The notes under the pieces were generated by a model. That model did not search any database and was not told where the DNA came from. It saw nothing but the letters and a program-made list of their open reading frames with translations. From positions 1 through 14,319 of the forward strand of contig CALDHJ010000558.1 in NCBI GenBank assembly GCA_937941555.1: a stretch of DNA of 14,319 bases, written 5' to 3'. Shown here piece after piece: positions 1 through 9,057 of this stretch. Every line of letters starts with the position of its first letter. Position 1 is the first letter of the stretch. The position numbers and the translations under genes are program-made. Origin of the DNA: an uncultured Granulosicoccaceae bacterium. Lineage in GTDB: Bacteria; Pseudomonadota; Gammaproteobacteria; CALCKW01.

Positions 1-1943
1 AGGGTGTGCTCAATGTGCTGAAAAAGGGCGGTGTCAACGCGGCCGACATCGGCTTCATCGCGCACGGCACCACGGTCGTTATCAACGCCCTGACCGAGCG
101 CAAAGGCGTCAAGGTCGGACTGATCACCACTGCGGGATTCCGCGACACGCTCGAAATCGCACGCGGCAACCGACCGGACTTCTTCAACCTGCATTACCAG
201 AAGCCCCCACCGTTCGTACCGCGCCATTTACGCCGAGAGTTGCCCGGCCGTATGAGCTACAAAGGCGAGGAGGCAACCCCACTCGATTTATCCGGGCTTG
301 CCGGCATCCTCGAGGACTTCCAGTCAGAAGGCGTCGAAGCGATCGCCATCTGCTTCCTGCACAGCTACGCCAACACCGCACACGAAGTCGCTACGCTCAA
401 CGCAGTCAAGTCAGCCTGGCCGGAGGTCGCGGTTGTGTCGAGCCACCAGATCACCCGAGAGTGGCGCGAATACGAGCGCAGCAACACTACCGTGCTCTCG
501 GCCTATGTCCAACCCGCGGCCGAACGCTATCTCAACCGCCTCGACACCGGACTCCGCGAACAGGGGTTTAGCGGCCGGCCCTATATCATGCAATCCAATT
601 GTGGCGTCGACTCCCTGAGCGCCGTCGCACGGACACCCATCACCATGGTGGAATCCGGGCCAGCTTCAGGTTTCTGGGGTGCGGCAGAACTTGGCAAATT
701 GATCGGCGAACCCAACGTCCTCGCGCTCGACATCGGCGGTACAACAGCCAAGTGCTCGCTGATCGAGAACGGTCAGGTCCGGATCATGACCGACTACTGG
801 ATCGAGCGCGACGCAAAGTCCGCGGGCTATCCGATCATGGTGCCGGTTGTCGATCTCGTCGAGATCGGCAACGGCGGCGGCTCTATTGCCTGGGTCGACG
901 ACTTCGGCAAGTTGCACGTTGGGCCCCAATCGGCCGGGGCATTGCCCGGCCCGGCTGCCTATGGCAAGGGCGGCACAAACGCGACCACTACTGACGCCAA
1001 CCTCTGGCTCGGGCGCATCAACCGCGACTACTTCTGCGGTGGCGACCTCACCGCAGACATGGCAGCTTGCGAGGCCGCGCTCAAGGCCGTTGGCGACAAG
1101 CTCAGCGTCAGTGTCGACGATGCCGCGCGTGGCATCGTGCGCATTGCCAACAACAACATGGTCAATGCCTTGAAGCTCGTGTCGCTGAACCGAGGCTTCG
1201 ACCCGCGAGACTTCACGCTGGTTGCCTTCGGTGGTGGTGGCGCAATGCACGCGGTCGCATTGGCACAGGAGCTCGGTGTGCGGAAAGTCGTTGTGCCCGC
1301 CGCCGCATCGGTGTTCTCTGCCTGGGGCATGATGATGTCCGACTTGCGGCGCGACTATTTCGTCACCCAGCTCGCTGACGTCTCCGAGGGCTCTGGCGAC
1401 CTGATCGAATCCGTCTTCGCCTCTGCCGAAGACAACGCGGCAAATCAGTTCATTGATGAGGGTATCGAGCGCAGCCAGGTGCAGTTCACCCGGTACGGAA
1501 AATTCCGCTACCAGAACCAGGAGCACACAACAGAAGTTGAGCTGAGCGGCGCCGTGACCGACGCCAACCTCGCCGAGATCGCGGCGCGTTTCCACGACAC
1601 CTACGAACGCGAGTACACCTACCGACTGGACGCACCGGTCGAAATGGTAGGCATCCATCTCGTTGCCACAGCCGCCGTCGGCAAGCTCACCATGCAGGCG
1701 CAAGCGACCACGGCAACGGACGTATCAACGGCTGTCAAATCAGAACGAGATATCGACTACGCGCTCGAGGGCCGCCACACGGCGAAGTGCTTCGACGGTG
1801 ACAAGCTCGAGCCCGGCATGACGCTGACCGGCCCAGCCATTGTTGAAGACGCCGGCACCACAGTTGTCATACACCCCGGCGATGCGGTGTCGGTAGACGG
1901 GTACGGCAATCTCCATATCGTCCTGGCCGGAGCAGCACAATGA
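1..1943 (+). CDS. Hydantoinase/oxoprolinase subunit A (HyuA-like), 5'-truncated by the window edge
   Basis: ATP-dependent ring-opening hydrolase subunit of the HyuA/oxoprolinase/acetone-carboxylase-beta superfamily. This subunit normally binds ATP and phosphorylates the lactam or hydantoin substrate. Visible hallmarks are the N-terminal HGTTVVINALTERKG (about nt 63-107), followed by LITTAGFRD and an ARGNRPDFF stretch; the ASKHA-type phosphate-binding segment ALDIGGTTAKCSLI (about nt 723-764); DLVEIGNGGGSIAWVD with the following GPQSAGALPGPAAYGKGG; and the glycine-rich FGGGGAMHA (about nt 1227-1253). The usual first 40-50 residues, which carry the N-terminal GVDIGGTFTD-type motif, are missing. 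The reading frame is open to base 3, so the GTG at 6 is an internal valine and not a start; the real start lies upstream of the window. The stop overlaps the next start as ATGA, so the two genes are translationally coupled. Family assignment is firm, but the substrate is not. N-methylhydantoinase, 5-oxoprolinase-like or caprolactamase-like activities are all possible. Confidence 0.95.
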   Translation, partial: GVLNVLKKGGVNAADIGFIAHGTTVVINALTERKGVKVGLITTAGFRDTLEIARGNRPDFFNLHYQKPPPFVPRHLRRELPGRMSYKGEEATPLDLSGLAGILEDFQSEGVEAIAICFLHSYANTAHEVATLNAVKSAWPEVAVVSSHQITREWREYERSNTTVLSAYVQPAAERYLNRLDTGLREQGFSGRPYIMQSNCGVDSLSAVARTPITMVESGPASGFWGAAELGKLIGEPNVLALDIGGTTAKCSLIENGQVRIMTDYWIERDAKSAGYPIMVPVVDLVEIGNGGGSIAWVDDFGKLHVGPQSAGALPGPAAYGKGGTNATTTDANLWLGRINRDYFCGGDLTADMAACEAALKAVGDKLSVSVDDAARGIVRIANNNMVNALKLVSLNRGFDPRDFTLVAFGGGGAMHAVALAQELGVRKVVVPAAASVFSAWGMMMSDLRRDYFVTQLADVSEGSGDLIESVFASAEDNAANQFIDEGIERSQVQFTRYGKFRYQNQEHTTEVELSGAVTDANLAEIAARFHDTYEREYTYRLDAPVEMVGIHLVATAAVGKLTMQAQATTATDVSTAVKSERDIDYALEGRHTAKCFDGDKLEPGMTLTGPAIVEDAGTTVVIHPGDAVSVDGYGNLHIVLAGAAQ

Positions 1944-3592
1944 CCGATCACGATCCGATCACACTCGAAATCATTCAGAACTCGCTCCAGGCCACCGCCG
2001 ACGAGATGTTCGCCGCGATGCGTAAAACCGCAATGAGCTCGATCATCTACGAGGTGCTCGACATGGGCACCGGCATCCTCGATAGCAAGGGTGAAATCGC
2101 CTCGAGCGGCGCTGGCATCCCGGCGTTCATCGGCGTGCTCGACAAGATGGTCAAGGTGCTGCTCGAGAAATTTGATCCAAGCGACATCGAACCGGGCGAT
2201 GTGTTCGTCACCAACGACCCCTACTACGGTGGCGTGACACACCTCAATGACATCATCGTCGCGATGCCGGTCTTTGCCGATGGCCGCGTGATCGCCTGGA
2301 CAGCCAACATCGCCCACAACTCCGATGTCGGTGGCATGGCACCGGGCTCATTGACCGGGGACGCGACCGAGATCTTCCAGGAAGGCCTGCGGCTGCCCGC
2401 GGTCAAGCTCATCTCTCGCGGCGAGACGGTGCAGTCGGTGATGGACATCATCACCGTCAATTCGCGTATGCCCGATGTGCTCAAGGGCGATGTCTGGGCG
2501 GGTATCGCCTCGGCCCGCATCGGCGCGCGGCGTCTCGAAGACCTCGCCGCCAAATACGGCACCGACACCTTCGAGTACGCCATGCACGACTTCATGGACT
2601 TCGGAGAACGCTGCTCGCGCGCCGAGCTCGCCAAGCTGCCAAGTGGCAGTTGGTCGCTCGAAGAGGAACAAGACGACGGCAGCTTCTACCGTGTCACCGT
2701 GTCGATCACGGCGGACACCTTCACCATCGACCTCAAAGACAACCCGCCGCAGCTGAGCAATCCGGTCAATGCGGTGCGCGACGGCGTGATGGTCGCAGCG
2801 CAAATGCTGTTCAAGTCGATCACCGACCCCTACTCGCCGTGCAACGGCGGCAGCTTCCGCCCAATCGAACTCATCACCCAACCCGGCACCGTGTTCGACG
2901 CCCAGGAGCCGGCACCCATCGGCTTCTACTACGAGGTCGAGCTGCGCGTCTACGACCTGATCTGGCGCTGCCTCGCGCAAGTGATTCCCGAGCGACTCGC
3001 ATCCGGTCACTTCGGCTCCGTGTGTGGCACCTTCATCGGCGGCATTCACCCGGACACCGGCCGGCAATACACCATCATCGAACCGCAGCTCGGCGGCTGG
3101 GGCGGGCGCGACGGCGCCGACGGCAACAGTGCAATGTTCTGCGGCTTTCACGGCGAGACCTACAACTGCCCGGCGGAAATCAACGAAGCCCGCAACGGCC
3201 TGTGGGTCGACCAAATGGCGCTCAACACGGCCCCCGGCGGCGAGGGCCAATACACCGGCGGTCGCGGCATCGTCATGGACTACCGCATCCGCAACGACAA
3301 CTGCTTTCTGACGATGGGCTACACGCGTTCGAAGTTCGGTCCCTGGTCGCTCGAACAGGGCGCCGAGGGCTCACCGAATTTCTGCGAGGTCTACCCGGTA
3401 GACGGTGACAAGCAGACCTACAGTTTCGTCTCCGGTTTGACGGTCAACACCGGCGATGTAATTCGCGTGATCACCGGCAACGGCGGCGGCTTTGGTGACC
3501 CAACCCAACGCGATCCCGATCGCGTTGCAGCCGACGTCAAGAATGGCCTGTTGACCGCGGACCACGCGAACCATATCTACAAACACGCATGA
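1940..3592 (+). CDS. Hydantoinase/oxoprolinase subunit B, first copy (HyuB-like 1), 550 aa
   Basis: Hydrolytic partner of HyuA. In this family the B subunit carries the metal-dependent site that completes amide hydrolysis after ATP-driven phosphorylation. It opens with DPITLEIIQNSLQ, followed by EMFAAMRKTAMSSIIYE, both typical of HyuB N-termini. Further hallmarks are GDVFVTNDPYYGGVTHLND (residues 86-104), AHNSDVGGMAPGS (125-137), IFQEGLRLPAVKL, and a C-terminal GNGGGFGDP followed by the usual charged tail (TQRDPDRVAADVKNG). Length is normal for the family. The ATG at 1940 is preceded by GGAG seven bases upstream and overlaps the hyuA stop. Compared with the usual NDPYLGGTHLPD and AHHADVGG motifs as I remember them, this protein has GGVTHLND and AHNSD, so it belongs to a variant subgroup. 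It almost certainly forms a complex with the upstream HyuA. Substrate unknown. Confidence 0.95.
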   Translation: MTDHDPITLEIIQNSLQATADEMFAAMRKTAMSSIIYEVLDMGTGILDSKGEIASSGAGIPAFIGVLDKMVKVLLEKFDPSDIEPGDVFVTNDPYYGGVTHLNDIIVAMPVFADGRVIAWTANIAHNSDVGGMAPGSLTGDATEIFQEGLRLPAVKLISRGETVQSVMDIITVNSRMPDVLKGDVWAGIASARIGARRLEDLAAKYGTDTFEYAMHDFMDFGERCSRAELAKLPSGSWSLEEEQDDGSFYRVTVSITADTFTIDLKDNPPQLSNPVNAVRDGVMVAAQMLFKSITDPYSPCNGGSFRPIELITQPGTVFDAQEPAPIGFYYEVELRVYDLIWRCLAQVIPERLASGHFGSVCGTFIGGIHPDTGRQYTIIEPQLGGWGGRDGADGNSAMFCGFHGETYNCPAEINEARNGLWVDQMALNTAPGGEGQYTGGRGIVMDYRIRNDNCFLTMGYTRSKFGPWSLEQGAEGSPNFCEVYPVDGDKQTYSFVSGLTVNTGDVIRVITGNGGGFGDPTQRDPDRVAADVKNGLLTADHANHIYKHA

Positions 3593-3604
3593 GCTGATCA
3601 CCGC

Positions 3605-5176
3605 ATGGCGCGCCGCCCGCACGATCCCATCACCCTGCAGGTGATCCACGCGAGCCTGCAGGCTGCCGCGACTGAAATGTTCGCGGTGCTGCGGCGCACC
3701 GCCATGAGTCCGATCATCTACGAGGTGCTCGACGCCGGCACCGCCATCACCACCGCGCGCGGTGAACTGGTGTGTTCCGGTGCCGGCATTCCGACCTTCG
3801 TCGGCGCGCTCGACAAAGCCGTCACCCACCTCGCCGCCGCGCACGCCGGCCGCACACAACCGGGCGACGTCTTCATCACCAACGACCCGTCGTACGGCGG
3901 CGTCACCCACCTCAACGACGTGGTAATCGCCGAACCGGTCCACGTCGAGGGCATCGTGATCGCCTGGGCCGCGTCGGTTGCGCACTGGAGCGACCTGGGC
4001 GGACTGACAGCGGGTTCGATGGCGGTCGACGCGCGCGAGATTTTCCAGGAGGGCTTGCGGCTGCCGGCCGTGAAGCTGATCGATGCCGGCACACCGATAC
4101 ACGGCGTGTGCGACATCGTGCGCGCCAACTCACGCCAACCGGACACAACGCTCGGGGACCTGTGGGCGCAAATCGCCGCCGGCCGGCGCGCCGCCCGACG
4201 CATTACCGACCTCGCCACGGCCTACGGCCTCGACGCCTGGCAAACAGCGCTGGCCGTTGCTTTCGACACTGACGAATCACGCGCGCGAGCTGGCCTGGCG
4301 CAACTCCCCCGTGGCCACTACAGCCTGAGCGCCAACCAGGACGACGACTCAACCTGGACCGCACACATTCAGATCGAATCCGACCGCTTCACAGTTGATT
4401 TGCGCGACGGACCCGATCAGACCGATTCGCCCTACAACACCAGCCGCGACAGCGCGATCATTGCCGCGCAAATGCTGTTCAAGGCCTTGTGCGACCCCAC
4501 ACAGCACGCGAGCGTCGGGTCGTTTCGCCCGCTCGAGGTGCTGACACGGCCAGGAAGCCTGTTCGAGCCCACCGAGTCTGCGCCACACGGTTTCTATTTC
4601 GAAACCCGCATCCGACTGCTGGACTTGCTGTGGCAGTGCCTGGCCCCAGCCTTGCCAAATGCCCTGCCAGCGGGTCATTTCGGCACCATCGGCGCCACCG
4701 TCATCGCGGGCGAGCACCCTGACAGCGGACGGCGCACTACCCTGGTGGAGCCACAAATGGGCGGATGGGGCGCAACCCATGAGCGCGACGGTCAAAGCGC
4801 GCTGTTTTCAACCAACCACGGCGACACCTTCAATTGCCCCGCCGAGATCACCGAGGCACGCCACGGCATCGACGTCCGGTGGCGGCAGTTGTCGGCGCAT
4901 CCAACTGGGTCAGGCCTGCACAACGGTGGGCGTGGACTGGACACCTGCTATGCCATGCGCGCACCCGCGACAGCTGCCGTCGGGTTCAGCCGCAGCCGAC
5001 AGCCGGTCTGGGGCACCCAGGGCGGCACCGCGGGCGGCCTCAACACCGTCACCCTCACGCGCCGATCAGGTGACACGGAACACCTCGCTTTCGCGAGCGG
5101 CCTCGATCTCGACGCCGGCGACAGCCTCCGCGTCGAAACCGCCGGCGGCGGTGGCTGGGGCCAGCGGGCAAAGTGA
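3605..5176 (+). CDS. Hydantoinase/oxoprolinase subunit B paralogue (HyuB-like 2), 523 aa, short C-terminus
   Basis: Second HyuB-family protein, 12 bases after the first copy. From the conserved DPITL onward, a hand alignment gives 45 identities in the first 74 positions with copy 1. A 23-nt identical run is kept (nt 2040-2062 and 3711-3733), so the pair looks like an old tandem duplication. It retains GDVFITNDPSYGGVTHLND (residues 87-105), AHWSDLGG (126-133) and IFQEGLRLPAVKL. It ends at GGGGWGQRAK and lacks the charged tail of about 25 residues that follows GGGGFGDP in copy 1, which accounts for the 27-residue difference in length. The ATG at 3605 aligns with the copy 1 N-terminus, although its Shine-Dalgarno is weak, which is consistent with translation following from copy 1. 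It may be an alternative or additional B subunit sharing the single HyuA seen here. Confidence 0.93.
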   Translation: MARRPHDPITLQVIHASLQAAATEMFAVLRRTAMSPIIYEVLDAGTAITTARGELVCSGAGIPTFVGALDKAVTHLAAAHAGRTQPGDVFITNDPSYGGVTHLNDVVIAEPVHVEGIVIAWAASVAHWSDLGGLTAGSMAVDAREIFQEGLRLPAVKLIDAGTPIHGVCDIVRANSRQPDTTLGDLWAQIAAGRRAARRITDLATAYGLDAWQTALAVAFDTDESRARAGLAQLPRGHYSLSANQDDDSTWTAHIQIESDRFTVDLRDGPDQTDSPYNTSRDSAIIAAQMLFKALCDPTQHASVGSFRPLEVLTRPGSLFEPTESAPHGFYFETRIRLLDLLWQCLAPALPNALPAGHFGTIGATVIAGEHPDSGRRTTLVEPQMGGWGATHERDGQSALFSTNHGDTFNCPAEITEARHGIDVRWRQLSAHPTGSGLHNGGRGLDTCYAMRAPATAAVGFSRSRQPVWGTQGGTAGGLNTVTLTRRSGDTEHLAFASGLDLDAGDSLRVETAGGGGWGQRAK

Positions 5177-5214
5177 TCCGCTCGGGCTTGGTGCTGCCGC
5201 CACGAACGCATACC

Positions 5215-5238
5215 ATGCGGGTAATCCCACACCCGCAT
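5215..5238 (+). repeat. 8-bp perfect inverted repeat before the FAD-dehydrogenase start
   Basis: ATGCGGGT (5215-5222) and ACCCGCAT (5231-5238) are perfect reverse complements around an 8-base loop, two bases before the GTG at 5241. No T-run follows, so it does not look like a terminator. It lies where a ribosome binding site should be and could reduce or gate translation of the dehydrogenase. It could also be a chance feature of GC-rich DNA. Confidence 0.4.
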
Positions 5239-5240
5239 CG

Positions 5241-6626
5241 GTGCAACAGGTGACCCGCGATATCCCCGCAGCCATCGCAGCTCTGCAGGCCCACTTCGGC
5301 GAGCGCGCCAGCAGCGGCCAATCCCAGCGCGAACAACACGCCCACACCACCACCTGGATCGCGCCGGAGCTCCCCGATCTCGTGGTCTTCGCCGAATCCG
5401 CAGCCGACGTGCAACGCACGGTTCAGATCTGCGCCGAGCACCGCTGTCCGGTCATTCCCTTCGGCGTTGGCACCTCACTCGAAGGGCAGCTGAACGCACC
5501 CGAGGGCGGCATCAGCATCGACTTCAGCCGAATGGATCAGGTGCTCGAGATCAACGCCGAAGACCTGAACGTCACGGTGCAACCGGGCATTACCCGCGAA
5601 GCGCTGAACATCGCATTGCGCGACACGGGGCTCTTCTTCCCGATCGACCCCGGCGCGAATGCCAGCATTGGCGGGATGACGGCGACCCGCGCGAGCGGCA
5701 CCAACGCGGTGCGCTACGGCACGATGCGCGAGAACGTTCTGGCGCTCGAGATAGTCAATGCGCAGGGACAGATCGTGCACACCGGCACCCGCGCCAAGAA
5801 AAGTTCAGCGGGCTACGATCTGACGCACCTGATGGTGGGCTCGGAGGGGACTCTCGGACTCTCGACCGCCATCACCCTGCGCTTGCAGGGTATCCCCGAG
5901 CGCATCGTCTCAGGCAGCGCGACCTTCCCAAGCATTGATGCGGCCTGCAAGACCGTGATCGACACGATTCAACTCGGGCTGCCGGTTGCACGGATCGAAC
6001 TGCTCGACCCCATGCAAGTGCAAGCCTGCAACCAATACTCGCAATTGTCCTTGCCCGAGGCCCCGCTACTTCTGGTCGAGTTCCACGGCAGCGATGCGAC
6101 CGTCGACGAGCAGATCGCGCAGTTTGGCGAACTCGCCGCCGACCACGGTTGCAACCAAATCGACACTGCCGATTCGCTGGAGGAGCGCAACCGTTTGTGG
6201 CAGGCGCGACACGACGCCTATTGGGCGGCGCGCGCACTGAAGCCGGGGTGTACTGCCCACTCGACCGACGCCTGCGTGCCGATCTCGCGCCTGGCCGAAT
6301 GCATAAGCGAAACCCGCGAAGACCTCGACGCCAACGGCCTCACCGCCCCGATTCTCGGGCATGTCGGCGACGGCAACTTCCACGTGCTGCTGTTGCTCGA
6401 CGAGTCTGACACCGATGAAATCACGCGCGCCAAGGGTGTGGTCGAACGACTCGCCGCACGCGCGATTGGCATGCAAGGCACCTGCACCGGCGAACACGGC
6501 ATTGGCCAAGGCAAGCAAGCCTACCTGCGTGACGAACTCGGCGAGGCCGTGCCGATGATGGCCGCGATCAAACGTGCGCTCGACCCGGACAACATCCTCA
6601 ACCCAGGCAAGATTTTCAGCCTGTAG
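5241..6626 (+). CDS. FAD-dependent D-2-hydroxyacid dehydrogenase (D-lactate dehydrogenase cytochrome / GlcD family)
   Basis: Flavoprotein expected to oxidise a D-2-hydroxyacid (D-lactate, glycolate or D-2-hydroxyglutarate type) to the 2-oxoacid, passing electrons to the respiratory chain. From the GTG at 5241 (461 aa, normal for the family) the FAD-binding PCMH domain shows PVIPFGVGTSLEG (70-82), PIDPGANASIGGM (134-146) and, further on, SSAGYDLTHLMVGSEGTLG. The C-terminal FAD-oxidase domain has STDACVPISRL, GHVGDGNFH (373-381) and CTGEHGIG (415-422), ending DPDNILNPGKIFSL. These C-terminal motifs fit the D-lactate dehydrogenase (cytochrome) branch best. The frame stays open upstream to an ATG at 4659, but that part lies wholly inside hyuB-2 in another frame and has no recognisable domain. 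GTG 5241 or GTG 5250 is therefore the likely start; neither has a clear Shine-Dalgarno. Same strand as the Hyu genes with a 64-base gap, so probably the same operon. Confidence 0.9.
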   Translation: MQQVTRDIPAAIAALQAHFGERASSGQSQREQHAHTTTWIAPELPDLVVFAESAADVQRTVQICAEHRCPVIPFGVGTSLEGQLNAPEGGISIDFSRMDQVLEINAEDLNVTVQPGITREALNIALRDTGLFFPIDPGANASIGGMTATRASGTNAVRYGTMRENVLALEIVNAQGQIVHTGTRAKKSSAGYDLTHLMVGSEGTLGLSTAITLRLQGIPERIVSGSATFPSIDAACKTVIDTIQLGLPVARIELLDPMQVQACNQYSQLSLPEAPLLLVEFHGSDATVDEQIAQFGELAADHGCNQIDTADSLEERNRLWQARHDAYWAARALKPGCTAHSTDACVPISRLAECISETREDLDANGLTAPILGHVGDGNFHVLLLLDESDTDEITRAKGVVERLAARAIGMQGTCTGEHGIGQGKQAYLRDELGEAVPMMAAIKRALDPDNILNPGKIFSL

Positions 6627-6647
6627 CGCGACAACCCGCACAGCGAC

Positions 6648-6669
6648 GACGCGACCTGCCGCTCGCGTC
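6648..6669. terminator. Possible bidirectional hairpin in the convergent gap
   Basis: GACGCGA (6648-6654) pairs perfectly with TCGCGTC (6663-6669) over an 8-base loop. It sits in the 46-base space between the ends of the plus-strand dehydrogenase and the minus-strand racemase, where a shared terminator would be expected. There is no adjacent T-run on either strand, so intrinsic termination is uncertain. Confidence 0.3.
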
Positions 6670-6672
6670 AGG

Positions 6673-7337
6673 CTAGGACGCTGCCACCTCAGATGGCAGC
6701 ACCGCTTCGGCAAGCTTCACGGCCGCCCGGACCCCGTCCACCACTGGCATGCCGTAACGGCTTTCGAGCCGCTGGGTGATGTCGGCCATGCCCGCGCAAC
6801 CGAGCACGATCGCATCACAACCTCGCTGGTCGCGAGCCTGTTCAATCTGCTGGCAAATTTTCTCGAACGATTCATCGGGCCGCTGCTCGAGTTCCAACAC
6901 GCCAACGTCTGCTGCCACCACGCCGGCACACCGCGCTGCAAACCCGTAATTGACGATATTCTGTTCGATGACCGGCACCGAGATGGGCAGTGTCGTTACC
7001 ACGCAGAATCGCGCCGCACGCAACATCGCCACGTGGAACGCACACTCCCCGATACCGAAGATCGGCAGCTCAAACTGCCGACGGAGCTCGTCGAGTCCCG
7101 TGTCATCGAAACACGCGACCACAGCAGCATCAAAGTCACCGTGTTCGAGGGCTTCGCCGATTTCGGATAACAGATGCGGCACCGCCGCCGCGCCGTCCTC
7201 AGGCCCTTCAATCGCCGGCGGCGCGCCAGCGGGGTTGCGCGCCACCACCCGTGTTGATGGCGCGGCTACCGCGGCCGCTTCGCGCGCGATCAATTGCGTC
7301 ATCGTCGCCGTGCTGTTCGGATTCACCACCAACAGGT

Positions 7338-7341
<4 letters not shown>
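6673..7341 (-). CDS. Asp/Glu/hydantoin racemase superfamily protein (HyuE-like), 222 aa
   Basis: Cofactor-independent racemase/isomerase family, which includes hydantoin, allantoin, aspartate and glutamate racemases as well as maleate isomerase and arylmalonate decarboxylase. These enzymes use one or two cysteines. The N-terminus LLVVNPNSTATMT (3-15) is the family's typical opening. Both catalytic cysteines are present, in VVACFDDTGLDELR (Cys77) and IVLGCAGM (Cys182), so a racemase of the hydantoin/allantoin type is favoured over the decarboxylase-type members. The GTG start at 7341 overlaps the stop of the upstream permease as GTGA. An open extension upstream to 7635 only covers permease sequence. 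It is the last gene of the ABC transporter operon, so its product probably acts on the imported compound or its first metabolite. Substrate not determinable; a hydantoin or a cyclic amide fits the neighbouring Hyu genes. Confidence 0.88.
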
Positions 7342-8165
<824 letters not shown>

Positions 8166-8167
8166 GG

Positions 8168-9025
8168 TCACAACTCCTTGCGGATATCGACGTAGCGCAG
8201 CATCACTGAGACGATAAGCAGCACGGTGGCAAGCAAAATGACCGCGTTGGCGGCAGCGGCCGGGTACTGCAACAGGGCGATTTCATTGGCGATCACACGC
8301 CCGACCGACGCGCTCTGGCCGCCGGACATGAAGCGCACGGTGATGAAGTCACCCATTACCAGGGTGACGATGAAGATCGATCCGATCATCAGACCGGGCT
8401 TCGACAGGGGTAACACCACGTGGACCAGTGTTTGCCACCCGCTCGCACCCGCATCGCGTGCCGCCTCGATCACGGAACGGTCGATGCGCATCAAGGTGTT
8501 GAACACCGGCACCACCATGAACAGGGTGTAGAGGTGAACAAAAGCCAACACGACGGCAAAATCGGAAAACAACAACCACTCAAGCGGTTCCTCGATAAGC
8601 CCGGCATCGCGCAAGACAGAGTTGGCAATGCCGTTTCGGCCGAGAAAGGGAATCCACGAAATCATGCGAATGATGTTGGATGTCCAGAAGGGAATCGTGC
8701 ACACCAGAAAGAGGGCAATCTGCCACGTCTGGCTGCGCACGTGGAAGGCGAGAAAATACGCGACCGTAAACCCGATGCTGGTACAGAACACCCAGGTGAT
8801 CACGGTGTATTGCACGGTGCGCCAATAGGTGGCCCAGGTCACTGGCGATGTAAGAATGTACGCGTAGTTATCAAATATGAACGCAGGGAAGAAATCCCAT
8901 TCGTTGTAGTCCCAGAAACTCACAACGACGATCAGGCACACCGGCACGATCAGAAAGACGGCCAGAATGCCCACCAACGGCAGCACCAGGAGGCCGCTCA
9001 AACGGTTTACGGCGGATGGGTGCAT
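8168..9025 (-). CDS. ABC transporter inner-membrane permease, PotB-like
   Basis: First permease of the importer, spermidine/putrescine (PotB) type. From the ATG at 9025 it is 285 aa. It has an N-terminal transmembrane helix (LSGLLVLPLVGILAVFLIVP), about six membrane segments overall, the motif PFWTSNIIRMISWIPFLG seen in PotB-like permeases, and the EAA loop EAARDAGASGWQTLVHVVLP. A GTG at 9061 would add 12 residues. That GTG lies inside the right arm of a perfect 14-bp hairpin and the extra residues have no conserved features, so the ATG is preferred; neither start has a good Shine-Dalgarno. Its stop at 8168-8170 lies directly before the next permease start, showing an operon. Confidence 0.92.
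   Translation of the reverse strand: MHPSAVNRLSGLLVLPLVGILAVFLIVPVCLIVVVSFWDYNEWDFFPAFIFDNYAYILTSPVTWATYWRTVQYTVITWVFCTSIGFTVAYFLAFHVRSQTWQIALFLVCTIPFWTSNIIRMISWIPFLGRNGIANSVLRDAGLIEEPLEWLLFSDFAVVLAFVHLYTLFMVVPVFNTLMRIDRSVIEAARDAGASGWQTLVHVVLPLSKPGLMIGSIFIVTLVMGDFITVRFMSGGQSASVGRVIANEIALLQYPAAAANAVILLATVLLIVSVMLRYVDIRKEL
8171..8180 (-). promoter_or_regulatory. Shine-Dalgarno that decides the start of the second permease
   Basis: On the minus strand the sequence reads CAAGGAGTTGTGACCGTGGC. AAGGAG is two bases from the first GTG (8171) and eight bases from the second in-frame GTG (8165). The second spacing is the normal one, moving the start two codons downstream. The site lies inside the last codons of the upstream permease gene, so the two genes remain tightly linked. 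Confidence 0.6.
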
Positions 9026-9057
9026 GACAGACCGGGGGGCAGGATGGAAAGAAAGGT

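Noticed and set aside
666..1703. 345-aa open frame on the minus strand opposite hyuA
   Set aside because: A shadow of a GC-rich gene. No recognisable domain, and the opposite strand encodes a fully motif-supported HyuA.
2348..3250. 300-aa open frame on the minus strand opposite hyuB-1
   Set aside because: Antisense shadow with unusual Asp/Val/His/Arg-rich composition and no family motif.
2040..3733. Recent duplication or assembly artefact of hyuB
   Set aside because: Only short identical runs exist. Overall the copies are well diverged at both protein and DNA level, so both are genuine and old.
4659..5240. In-frame N-terminal extension of the FAD dehydrogenase (total 655 aa)
   Set aside because: It lies entirely within hyuB-2 in another frame, is low-complexity (rich in Ala, Ser, Arg, Pro), has no known domain, and would make the protein about 190 residues longer than the family.
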